Source: Strigops habroptila (lineage: Eukaryota > Chordata > Aves > Psittaciformes > Psittacidae). Taken from it: a DNA stretch of 64,000 bases. The notes below the pieces were generated by a model. It did not search any database and was not told the DNA's origin. It saw only the letters and a list, made by a program, of their open reading frames with translations. Positions within the stretch are counted from its first letter, which is position 1. Each line of letters opens with the position of its first letter. The stretch is taken from assembly GCF_004027225.2 (NCBI RefSeq), contig NC_044278.2, forward strand, positions 53,831,411-53,895,410, in the 5' to 3' direction. Shown here piece after piece: positions 13,201 through 24,100 of this stretch. The translations under genes were made by a program, and so were the position numbers.

Positions 13201-14486
13201 GACACAATAAAATAGCTTGAGAGCTAACACGTACTTCTGTTTTATACACCTTGAAAGGATCTGAACTTATTAAAAAAATCTAGAACACCTCTTCATAACC
13301 CGCAAATTTAGTTAAACATATAAAGCAGTATGAAAAGGACATAGAGTGTTACATGAAGCAGGTAACTCTTTGCTCAGAAGACTGCTAGCTAAGTATCAGT
13401 TGTACATAAAATGATAAAAATAGAACATAGCACGGGTGATGTTAAATGATACAATGATGTTATTTAATCAATCAGAGGAGAATTCCTGATGATTAGGTGC
13501 TGAAATAGAACCCATCTGTACACCACTAATCTTCTTTTCCCTGTAGTAATAGAAACAAGAGATATTAATTACTTCATGAATTAATGAGGTTATCTTAGAA
13601 AAACCAAGCTGCCTTGTAAAAGATGAAATGTTCATTTCCTTCATAGCAACGTCCCCAGGATTCACTAACTTCTTCACTATGGAAATGCATTATTCCCCAA
13701 ACAAGTTGATCTTGTGGTTGCATAGGTGACTCCGCCAAATAATACCTCCCCATTGAAATACATACACTCATTTGGGGTATACATAAAAGTAGGCACAAGA
13801 TTTTGATTACCACAGTATTCTTTACATGCTTGAAAGTACTACTGTGATGGCCGCAGTGTAAACGCATAGGCAGAAAAGCAGAGAGGTCAGAACAAAAACA
13901 TTGAGGAAAGGTCTCTACAGTTCAGAGCCCTCTCTGCTGTTTTGCTTTTGCTCAAAATACCCCAGATACTTGAAAAAGACAGCAGTTTCATAACCAACCT
14001 TGGACAAGCTAATCTTTGACTAGTGCAGTCAGCCAAGACAGAAACCTTTCTGATAACTGCTGTGCCATTGATCGTCACCTCGGTCAGCTCACTGCAGCCT
14101 CACACTTGTTCAACCTGATGCTTGCAAGGCTGCTATGGAGCAGTTAATGATGATTACTCGTCAAATCTCCCCCAGCTGTGGTAGTTTATGTGATGTAGTT
14201 TGGCTTTTCTCATATGGTTCTTTGGACTGATGTTTAGACCAGCATAACTAAGATAAAGGTAAATGAAAACATGTATTTCCACAGCTTCATGGTTTTGTCA
14301 TTTAAAAAAACTAAATTACTCTTTGGCATAGAAGTTTACCAGAATAACAACTTTAGTAATTAACACTCCTTGAAAATTACAATAAAAAAGTCACATCTCA
14401 TTTTCTTCACATAAAAAAATCATCCAGTGATCTTCCTTTTTGGACATTGCCTGAACTTTCATGGAAAAGAATCTATAGAAGTTCCA

Positions 14487-14512
14487 CGTATTTTATTTAT
14501 TTATTTATTTAA
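14487..14512. repeat. (TTTA)n microsatellite
   Basis: About six tandem TTTA units. Confidence 0.85.
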
Positions 14513-15329
14513 CCTTCAAAAAGTCTGTTGTGCAAATCAGAGGAGCAGAATTCAGCCAAGGGAGACAAGTCATGCATGTCTTACTCTTTTAATGCATCAC
14601 CACATGTAGGAAAGATGAGTTATGTTGCAGGCATCTCTACAGGTCTACAAGTGACTAAAGACAGATCCTTGTTCCGTTATTGTCTATCAAAACAAGCTGG
14701 CAGGAACAGGTGGTGTTCTTTCTGGTCAAGTCTAGGTTTTATACACATGTATGTGTTCGGTTGGACTCACAACTTCATTGCTTTGTTTCTATGCCAGTGA
14801 AACTATACTGGAAGAGTAAAAAAAATGAGAGAAGAAAATCAGGCCTGTTGGTTTGAGATGGAAAACTTTGCATTACCATCTTACTCCTGTGGAGTGTCTG
14901 AATTTAGTTTATCAAGCTCACTTATTTACCACACAAAGCAAGGCATCATATAGAAAGACGACTCTGTGTCCCAAATTCTAGGAGCATCCATACAATTGCA
15001 ATTTCCTTTTCTTTGGTTAGTCTTGCAGTCACACTGAAGAGGTACACAGATTAGGATTTATGATTATGTTAAACCTGCAGGCATTAGGGGTAGGGATGTA
15101 ATATTTTTACAAGTCGAATAACTCCACATCTTTATGCTATGGGTGCCAGGAAACAGGCTTCTGTTGCTTGATGAGATCCTTGTCCTTTTATTCAGTCAAA
15201 AATTATAGTAGTATCACATAAAGGGTACTCTGGTTTCCACTTTAGTAGTATCTTTCAAACCTCCTTTTTTGAGAGGAGCACTGTCACAGTTCACAGCCCT
15301 GAAGAAGAGCAGTGAATTCATTCTGATAG

Positions 15330-16473
15330 GTTCTCATGAGTTTCCCACACAACATCCTTGCCTCTAAAGTGGAGAGACATAAATTTGATGGATGAACCAC
15401 CCGGTGGGTAAAGAATTGGCTGGATGGCTGCATGCAAAGTGTTGTGGTCAACGGCTCAGTATCCAACTGGAGCCCAGTAACAAATAGTGTCCCTCAGGGG
15501 TCTGCGTTGGGACCAATCCTGTTCAACATCTTTGTTGGCAACATGGACAGTGGGATTGAGCGCACCCTCAGCAAGTTTGCCAATGACACCAAGCTGTGTG
15601 GTTCAGTTGATAACGCTGGAGGGAAAGGATACCATCCAGAGGGACCTTGACAAGCTTGAGAAGTGGGCTGATGCCAACCTTATGAAGTTCAACAAAGCAA
15701 AGTGCAAGGTCCTACACCTGGGTCGGGGCAATCCCAGGCATTGCTACAGGTTGGGCAGAGAAGAGATTCAGAACAGCCCTGAAGAGAAGGACTTGGGGGT
15801 GTTGGTTGATGAGAAACTGAACATGAGCCGGCTTCAGTGTGTGCTTGCAGCCCAGAAAGCCAACCGTATCCTGGGCTGCATCAAAAGAAACGTGACCAGC
15901 AGGTTGAAGGAGGTGATCCTGCCCCTCTACTCTGCTCTCGTGAGACCTCACTTGGAGTATTGCGTACAGTTCTGGTGTCATCAACATAAGAAGGACATGG
16001 AGCTGTCGGAGGAAGTCCAGAGGAGGCCCACGAGGATGATAAGAGGGCTGGAGCACCTCCTCTATGGAGACAGGCTGAGAAAGTTGGGGCTGTTCATCCT
16101 GGAGAAGAGAAGGCTATGTGGAGACCTCATAGCAGCCTTCCAGTATCTGAAGGGGGCCTATAAGGATGCTGGAGAGGGACTCTTCCCTAGGGACTGTAGT
16201 GGTAGGACAATGGTTCAAACTTAAACAGGGGAAGTTCAGGTTAGATATAAGGAAGAAGTTCTTTACTGTGAGGGTGGTGAGGCACTGGAACAGGCTGCCC
16301 GCAGAAGTGGTAAATGCTCCATCCCTGGCAGTGCTCAAGGCCAGGTTAGACAGAGTCTTGGGTGACATGGCCTAGGGTGAGGTGTCCCTACCCATGGCAG
16401 GGGGGTTGGAACTAGATGATCTTAAGGTCTTTTCCAACCCAAACCATTCTATGATTCTACGATTCTATGACAA
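15330..16473 (+). mobile_element. CR1 LINE, ORF2 3' half with part of the reverse transcriptase
   Basis: The longest CR1 copy in the window. The frame opening at 15432 shows the reverse-transcriptase words [15 protein letters not shown] and [10 protein letters not shown]. The frame from 15487 continues with [20 protein letters not shown] and [14 protein letters not shown]. The frame from 16166 ends with [19 protein letters not shown]. At least two frameshifts separate these, and the catalytic FADDT is changed to FANDT, so the copy is dead. It ends in the CR1 tail 'attctatgattctacgattctatgac'-like repeat near 16450-16473. The 5' boundary is approximate. Confidence 0.93.
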
Positions 16474-16718
16474 GCACAGACTATTCCTCCCTCTGATTCA
16501 CACAAGCGCTTTTTTCCTAGTTGGCTCTCCAGCTATCCCAGAACTATTTTCAGTATTACAGATTTGCAGAGGACAGTTGTCTTCATCCACAGTTGTATTT
16601 AATCTAAGCATTTTATGTCCATTTTCAATTCAGTATAATTTCCCTAGGTTCACACTATTTTTTAAAATGTCTTTAAAGATAAATTTTCAATTCTGCTCTC
16701 AAGTCACTGCCACCCATT

Positions 16719-16734
16719 AAAAAAAAAAAAAAAA
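16719..16734. repeat. poly(A) tract
   Basis: Uninterrupted run of A followed by AT-rich sequence. No processed gene copy is attached. Confidence 0.7.
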
Positions 16735-17352
16735 TCTAATTTAAAAATTTAAATTCTGTTACTTAGCATGATATACATCCTGTGAGGTAATGGTGAGTAA
16801 AGGTTGATCCCCATGCACCATGACAGGAGCAGGATGCCCAAGGGTGGGAATACCCCAGCAGCCCCACAGGGGCAAAAAAGTCCCCTGTCCTATCCCCTCC
16901 AGCTACCACAGGAGCCGTGTCTGAGCTCTGCTACTGGAGGGGTCCATACTGCATATGGGTAGGTAGTTAGGTACCTATGTGTGCCTGTGTGCATATATTT
17001 TTCCACTAACAGACCTTCATCGTCACCAGCCGGTGAGGGGAACAGGAAACCTTTGATGCTGTTTATGTCTGTGTGAGCGTGCTCTGTGTGGCTAGCCATG
17101 CACATGCATATACACGTGGCTCAGTGTGAGCACATGTGCTGGCTGGCACTACTCAGCCTCACTGCTGAGTATATATTTATTTTATTGGGAATAAATCTGA
17201 CTTTTTATATTGGGCTTTTTATATTGAACTTTATCTACTCGCTTACAAGGCCAAATAGAGGATATCTGAAGATTTGCCTCAAATCAGATGATGATCATAG
17301 CTCCTTCTGCCCAAAAAAATGAACGGTATTGCCTCTTTGCCAATACTAACAA

Positions 17353-17600
17353 TCACATAATCACAGAATGGTTAGGGTTGAAGAGACTTTAAAGATCATC
17401 TGGTTTCAACCCCCTGCCATGGTCAGGGACACCTTCCACTAGACCAGGTTGCTCAAAGCCTCGTCCAACCTGGCCTTGAACACTGCCAGGAATGGGGCAG
17501 CCACAGCTTCTCTGGGCACCCCGTGTCAGCGCCTCAGCATCCTCATAGTGTAGAGCTTCTCCCTTATTTATCCAATCTAAATCTATCCTCTTTCAGTTCA
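17353..17600 (-). mobile_element. CR1 LINE 3' fragment, reverse orientation
   Basis: Starts with 'aatcacagaatggttaggg' and continues with 'caaccccctgccatgg', then 'caacctggccttgaacactgcc'; this is the complement of a CR1 3' end. It lies directly upstream of the ASMTL CpG island. Confidence 0.9.
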
Positions 17601-17805
17601 TTCAAGAATTATTGGAGCGGGGATGTGTGGCGCTAAACGTGGCTCCTACGACACGAAATCTGCCTGATGTCTGGTTCTCTTCGTTTCAGCCTGCCGCTGG
17701 CGCTGTACAGCTGATCTGCGCCTCCCCACGCAGTCACCGCACCACTGCCGGCGGGGCCCGCCCCTCCGAGGCCGCCAGGGCCCGGAGACAGAACCGTGCG
17801 CTCCA

Positions 17806-17898
<93 letters not shown>
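17806..17898 (+). repeat. Perfect (CCCGCG)n hexanucleotide array, about 15.5 units
   Basis: 93 bp of uninterrupted CCCGCG within the ASMTL CpG island, about 200 bp before the start codon. The complement reads (GGGCGC)n, with G3 runs spaced by 3 nt, which fits the canonical G-quadruplex pattern many times over. It yields spurious Ala-Pro, Arg-Pro or Gly-Ala open frames on both strands. Confidence 0.95.
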
Positions 17899-18097
17899 GT
17901 GCGACGATACTTCCTTCCCTCCCCGCTCTGTTCCCGCGGGCCGCCCCGCCTTCGCCCCGCGGGATCTCCGCGGCTCGCTGGGATGGTCCCAGCCCGGCTC
18001 CGCCCCGCGGCCCTGGCGTCGTAGAAGACCGCTGCTGCCACCGCGGCCTGTCCTCGACTTGCGCGGAGCGGCGAGCTGGGCTGCGGCGGCCGGCGCC

Positions 18098-18190
18098 ATG
18101 GTGTTGCACCCGGTGCTGGGGAAGCTGGTCAGCAAGAGGGTGGTGCTGGCCAGCGCCTCGCCGCGCCGGCAGGAGATCCTCACCAACGTG
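18098..18190 (+). CDS. ASMTL: ASMTL exon 1 (coding part)
   Basis: 31 codons, residues 1-31, from ATG in gcgccATGg (good Kozak context) to the donor GTGAGT at 18191. Contains [14 protein letters not shown], the Maf N-terminal nucleotide-binding motif. Confidence 0.93.
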
Positions 18191-21100
18191 GTGAGTGCCC
18201 GCCTCGCCTCGCCCCGCCTGGGCCGGGGGGGGAAGGCCGGTGGTGCTGCACCTCAGCCCCGGCACCCGGCGCTGGGGGTGGGCAGGCGCCCAGCGGCGGG
18301 CTGGACCTGCGGGGTCCGCCGCCTCTCGGGCCGCCGGTCCACCGGCGCAGGGCCGGCACAAGCCCGAGCCGTGCCTCCTGCGGCAGCCGCGTGTGCCGTG
18401 CCTGGGGACGATGGCGGCGGCGCTTCCCCAGCCCGTCCCGCCTGCCGGCCTGGGCAGAGGCGGGCAGGCCCGGCGGTTGGGCTTCGGATGGCGGGTGCTG
18501 TCCCTGTATGCACGTTGGCTTACATAGAAATGTTACTGGTTTTTCAATACCAATATTTCTTGGTCATGTTTCCTCTGTAAGCAAGTACGTGTGCGTCAGT
18601 TTCACGTATCATCGAGTTAATGAGAATGGATTAAAGTATCCTGACAGGGAGGTGATGTGATCAGACAAATGGAAGACTCGCTCAGACTGGGAAATACCAG
18701 CATAATTATCTCTGGCATATAATAGAAAAATCTGGAAGATCTTACAGTGGACTAAATTAATTAAAAATGTGCTTCCATTGCCCGCCCTTTAGCTACTTAA
18801 TACCAAAACCTATGGAAATTTGACTTTGGCTTTTGAAATGTATGACATCTTCATGGGATTAGTATTATGAGGGGTAGAGAGGGGAGAATAGGTAGCTGTC
18901 CCTTATTCATTCTGCAGAATGGAGCACGAAGGAGGCTGTAATCCATCCTTCAGACCATTCAGGCTCCATGGAGGAACATGCTGACCTCATTGGGCAGGCT
19001 GCAGGGAGCTTTTGAATGGCAGTTGGGTATTATAATACATCAGATTTAGATTGCTTAATGTTGTTATTCTTAATGGGAGAAGTTGAATTTAAATCAGAAA
19101 AGGTGTATTGTTTTCAAAATAGAGACATGGGGAAGCACCAAGGTTCAAGCATGCACAAAATTAATAGAAGCACAATGTGCCTGCTGCATGTAGTAAATTT
19201 ACAGGTGTAACCTGGAGGCAAGAAGTAGGAAGAATGGGGGTGTGTGTGTTTGACAAAACCATATGGAAACTGTGTAATATTTTCTGTTTATCACATGTGT
19301 AATGACACATAAAGTGTGGGTGGCAAATCTCCTGTAGGAGTGTGTACTACTGATATGCATAAGAGTGTGTACTACTGATATGCAGGTAAAGTGCAATAGA
19401 TGGATTCAGTAAAAAATACCCTATAGCAGAATAGTCTGTTTGTGAAATGTATAAGTTTTATACTGTTAGATTTTTATAGGAGAAGAATAGTGAAATTACT
19501 GATGTGATTAAGTTCTAATAAATAATAAGGGTGAAATCAAGTAAGCACACCAGTTTAAAAGTTCTCTCTGATGGGGTTTTATGTTCTGGGCTGCTTGTAA
19601 ATGATATGTATACACCAAAAACTATAATAGAAGCACTGTTTTTTTTCCCCCCTGTGTGTTGGGGGCGAGAGGGGTGTTAAAGTGGAAAGAGCAAAGATCA
19701 GATTTGTCACTTGCTTAATATGTCTTGGGAGCAACCTTTAATAACAAGATCAGATTGACTGTATTGCTTTTGTTTGTTACAGGGCCTGCGATTTGAGGTG
19801 GTTCCATCCTGGTTTAAGGAGACACTCGAAAAGTCATATTTTGCAGCCCCTTATGAATATGCTGTGGAAACAGCAAAACAGAAAGCTCTTGAAGTAGCAA
19901 ACAGAATGCACGTAGTAAGTTACCAGCTATTTCAGCAATGAGATTTTTGTCTTTGTAAGTGGTGTGTGTTACTGTGACAGTTTGCATGTACTTCTTAGGT
20001 GGTCTCTGAGTGCATTTTCCCCACTGAAGGCAAATGCATGTTGTTCTGCCATTTGTGAAAGATGGCTTCCTGAAATCAGCTCACCAAATCAAAAGAAGGA
20101 CTTGTGCCTGCAGTTCAGGCTTGCCACAAACAGAAGTGGCCTATATCTTTTGTCAGCAGCACACCTATGCTTGCTTGGGATATATATATACTCTGTAGTT
20201 CCTTCCAACAGTCAGGTGTGTGGCTGGACAGTTGTGCGCTCCAGGTATTTGTTGTTTGTGGAGGCAGACTCTGTGGAAAAACACACTGATGTGAATCCAG
20301 GGCTTTACCGTAGCTTTCATCAAACAGTCGTTAAATTTGGACAGTTGTGACAGGAGTATAACTCTCTCCTAGTTTCAGCTGGGATAGAGTTAATTTTCTT
20401 CCTAGTAACTGTTGCAGTGCTGTGTTTTTGACTTTAGTCTGAGAACAATGCTGATAACACACTGATGTTTTAGTTGTTGCTGAGTAATGCTTACCTGTAT
20501 CAAAGACTTTTCACTCTCTCGTGCTCTGCCAGTGAGGGACACGGAAAGCCAGGAGGAAGCAGAGTCAGAACACCTGACCCAAACTGGCCAAAGGGGTATT
20601 CCATACCACAGCACATCGTGCCCAGTATATAAAGTGGGGGGAGTTTCCCAGAGGGCCCAGATCGCTGCTCACGTTGGGCTGGGTATTGGTTGGTGGGTGG
20701 TGAGCAATTGTATCGTGCATCACTTGTGTTTATTGGTTTTTTTTCCTTTCCCCTTTTAGTTTTATATTCTCTCCCCTTGTTATTTCCTTTATCAGTAGTA
20801 GTAGTAGTATATTGTACTCTAGTTATTAAACTGTTCTTATCTCAGCCTTCAGGTTTTACATTCCTTTGATTCTCCTCCCCATCCTTCAGGGGGAAAGGAG
20901 GGAGGGGTGAGTGTGTGGCTTGCGTGGTACTGAGTTACCAGCTGGGTTTAAACCACAACAAGCTCAGAATTTGTGAGTATAGAGGTGCTGGGGGAAAGCA
21001 GAAAAAGACGAATTCAGTGTTAATGCATTCCGGGCAAAGAAACAGACAATTTCCTTTTAAGAAAGGAGAAGCTGACATCATTTCAGGTTCTGTAGTCAAT

Positions 21101-24100
21101 GCATCCATTTTGTATCCTAAATATTGTCAAAACCAGTGATACAACTTATACTATCAGTGGCATATTTGACTTCTGCCCTTGGCTGTGATCACTGTGTTTG
21201 AGTACATAAGGTTGTTCCCTATGAGAACCTATTTCAAAGTGTAGCTGATTAAGATCCCACAAAATGTAGCATAATTTCTTAATAATACAGCTCTGGAAGA
21301 GAGGAGTATGTTTGTTTGAACCTATACTGATGTCACAAAAGGAATTTTGAACACTTTAAACTAACAATGCTGCCAGAAGTCACCTCTTCAAAACAAATAT
21401 TGCATGATGTCCAATGTAAATCGTTATCCAGGTTTCTGTCAACTTCTTTTCAGAGAATGGTATAACATTAGGAGAGTGGATTTTAAACCCAGCCTCGCTA
21501 ACTGACTTATATTGGCCTTTCATTGCAAAACACTATGCTGTGATAATGCTAGTTCACTGGGTTTCAAAATGGAAATTTTTTTAATGGTGCCTGGAATTAG
21601 TTCTATTTAAAGCACATCAACAGCCTTTCTTTAGAAAAATCACCTCCCTACAAACTTTTTTTAATATAATTATCACAGTTACAGACAAGTTTCCTGTTTT
21701 GCTGTGTTAAATAACCATGTACCTCATAACATGCAAGTCAATCAAATCTCAGTTATGACGACAGTCAGTTTTTAAGTTTATACTCCTACCTCTCAATTCC
21801 CCAAAATGGAGTGTATGTGTTCCCTTTTTTAGCAAAACTCGTCTTGGAAGAACAATCCTAGAGGGATGTATTCCCTGGCTTCCGTACACTTGGCACTTTC
21901 TTTAAGGGAATTCTGTCCGCCACCTTGAAAACCAGATTGACTTTTGTGAATGCAGTTCTTTCTTGGATGCATTTGTTCATCAGTAATATATTTAGGTAAA
22001 ATCATGACCTAGGAATAGTCTGCTCATGCCTCCTGTTTTCCTCACTTTTATGGTCATATGAATTATTACTATTTTGTAAACACTACAAAAGGATTGTCTT
22101 GTTCTCAGGCCAGTGTAGAGTCCTACCTGTAAACCAGCAAACTTTGTTTTCTTACCTTAAGTTTTAAAAAGTTTTGTTCTTTCTTCCTCTTTTGAGAAAT
22201 ACTTTCTTTTTTTTATGCCTTTGCAGAAACACTTGAGAACACCTGATATTGTCATCGGAGCAGACACTATTGTGGTAAGAAGTCTTCTGTGGTTTAGCAT
22301 TGTTTTAATTTATGACAAATGTAGAAAGTACTTGTATCTTTAGGTTTAAATTTTGAAAGCTGTCTTCACTGAGAACGTATACCTGCAATGTGATTTATCT
22401 CTTGGGTTTTGTGGGTGTGGGTTTTAGGGTATTTTTTCGCGACAAGGCAGGTTTTGGTATCTTAAATGCTAGAAGCCTTGCCGCCATTTTTGCCGAGACG
22501 TTAACATTACATTAAGTATTGCCTTGGATCGTCTAGTATGTAAGGGAAATTCTGTTCTCAGGCAGCTGTTGACTGTCTAGAAGTCCAGATCATGTGAACT
22601 GTTCGATGTTGTGCCTTGTAGTGGGCATCACTTTATACCTGTCATCCCCACAGGGACAGCGAAAGGTTAAGGACAGGAGAGGTTGAATTACCCTTTTGTT
22701 TGAGAGCTGCAGCCACTGGAGGGTAGAGTGTCACACTGATTATGGGCTTGGTAATAAATCATCTGTTCTGACAAAATACCTGTGCTTCTTCCTCTACTCA
22801 GTGACTCATGTTTGAAGCCCTGGCTGAAATCATGGTTCAAACATAATTTCTGACCTCAGTTTCTGAAAAGTAAGAAAAAGCCTCACACTTTCTCTCTCTG
22901 TTTTAGTCTGTGGATGAGCAAATCCTGGAGAAACCAGTTGATAAGCAAGACGCATATAGGATGCTCTCAAGGTCTGTAGTTTTAAGTAAGATTCCAAATG
23001 TGTACGTTAAGCTGTTTTAAAAGGAGCTGTACAGATTCATTAATGTATATGAAGAACTCTATGGATACACTTTTTCCAATGACTTCTAAATAGTGTAAGC
23101 CAGTTCTGCTGCTGAAAAAGTTAGACTTGCTTCTGTGTTAGCCACAGCTGCTTGCTCTTGCCTGTTCACTTTAGGAAGCTGATCAGGGGCATAATGAATC
23201 ATTTTGTTTTCACTTGGATTAGTTTTCAGAGTCATTTACTCACAAGACTGTACATATGCTTCAGCTGATACAGGGTGGGGAGAGATGTAGAGAAATTATG
23301 ATGGGAAAGAGGACAGAACCATCATAGAAGTGCATTCAGGCTTGACATTTCACAGAAGAATATTGCATGTACAAGAAAGTACATGGTGATATATGTTTGT
23401 GGACAATTGCTTTAAATTCTGTAGTTTTACTGTTTTCCATGGTGACTTTTGAGGCTTCTGCTTTTTTCCTAAAGGATACTTTTTTGTAGAAGCTTAATGT
23501 TATCTTCTTGTACCTGTGGTTTTTCGGTTGTGGAGTTTTTGTTTTGTTTTGGTTTGGTTTTTTTTCCAATTATGACAGGCTGAATTTTTTTATCCTTTGT
23601 GGCATGTTACTAATTTAAAAGTAGTAGTCTTCAAAGAAAAAAAAAAGAGCAGCCTATGATATTAGTGTGGCAGGAGATTCCTCACACCTGCTTTCGCTTG
23701 AAATCATGCCAAGTTCAGGTAGGGTGGGTTTTTTTATGTATATATAGAGCTTAGTCTGCTTCTAGCACATGCAGATGTTTTGGGTTTGGGGTTTTTTGGT
23801 TTTGGCTGGTTGGTTGGTTGATATTTGTTTTATTTATTTTTTTGGGGGGGGGTTTTGCCTAAGTTCAGTGGGTCAGTTGGATATGAAATACACTTAAAAT
23901 TTAGGGTTTTATAACTCCTCTTAATTTTGTTCTCTATGAAAAGAGTAAAGTGCAGACAAGATACATACTTGCATATATCCAAGGTGTCAGATGAAAATTC
24001 TCACTCACTGTTTCATCTTACAATTAATTAGGTAGAATCCTGGGGGGAACAGTAAGAGTGCAAGATGCTTCTGATCAGATCAGGTAGACTGGCAATCTTT

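Larger units (their letters stand above)
4516..17600. other. Intergenic region between P2RY8 and ASMTL
   Basis: The first kilobases presumably hold the P2RY8 3' UTR, but several AATAAA hexamers (for example near 7834 and 7958) make the end uncertain. No other gene is supported. Contents: a T/G-rich tract (4926-4990), a GC-rich block (8221-8500), an old CR1/L3-like relic (8780-9450), a palindromic tandem repeat (13150-13200), TA/TG and TTTA simple repeats, a 1.1-kb CR1 (15330-16473) and a reverse CR1 (17353-17600). Predicted open frames here are short and have no recognisable domain. Confidence 0.6.
17690..18510 (+). promoter_or_regulatory. ASMTL: CpG island and putative promoter of ASMTL
   Basis: An abrupt change from AT-rich DNA to CpG-dense, GC-rich sequence that contains GC-box-like words (ggcggggcccgcccc near 17750) and ends inside intron 1. 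No TATA box is evident, as expected for a housekeeping-type island promoter. The transcription start site is not determined; it must lie upstream of the ATG at 18098. Confidence 0.7.

Noticed and set aside
17612-18580. 322-codon plus-strand frame and several long minus frames with Ala-Pro, Arg-Pro or Gly-Ala repeats
   Set aside because: Products of the CCCGCG array and CpG island. The real ASMTL exon 1 lies in this stretch and is bounded by ATG 18098 and the donor at 18191.
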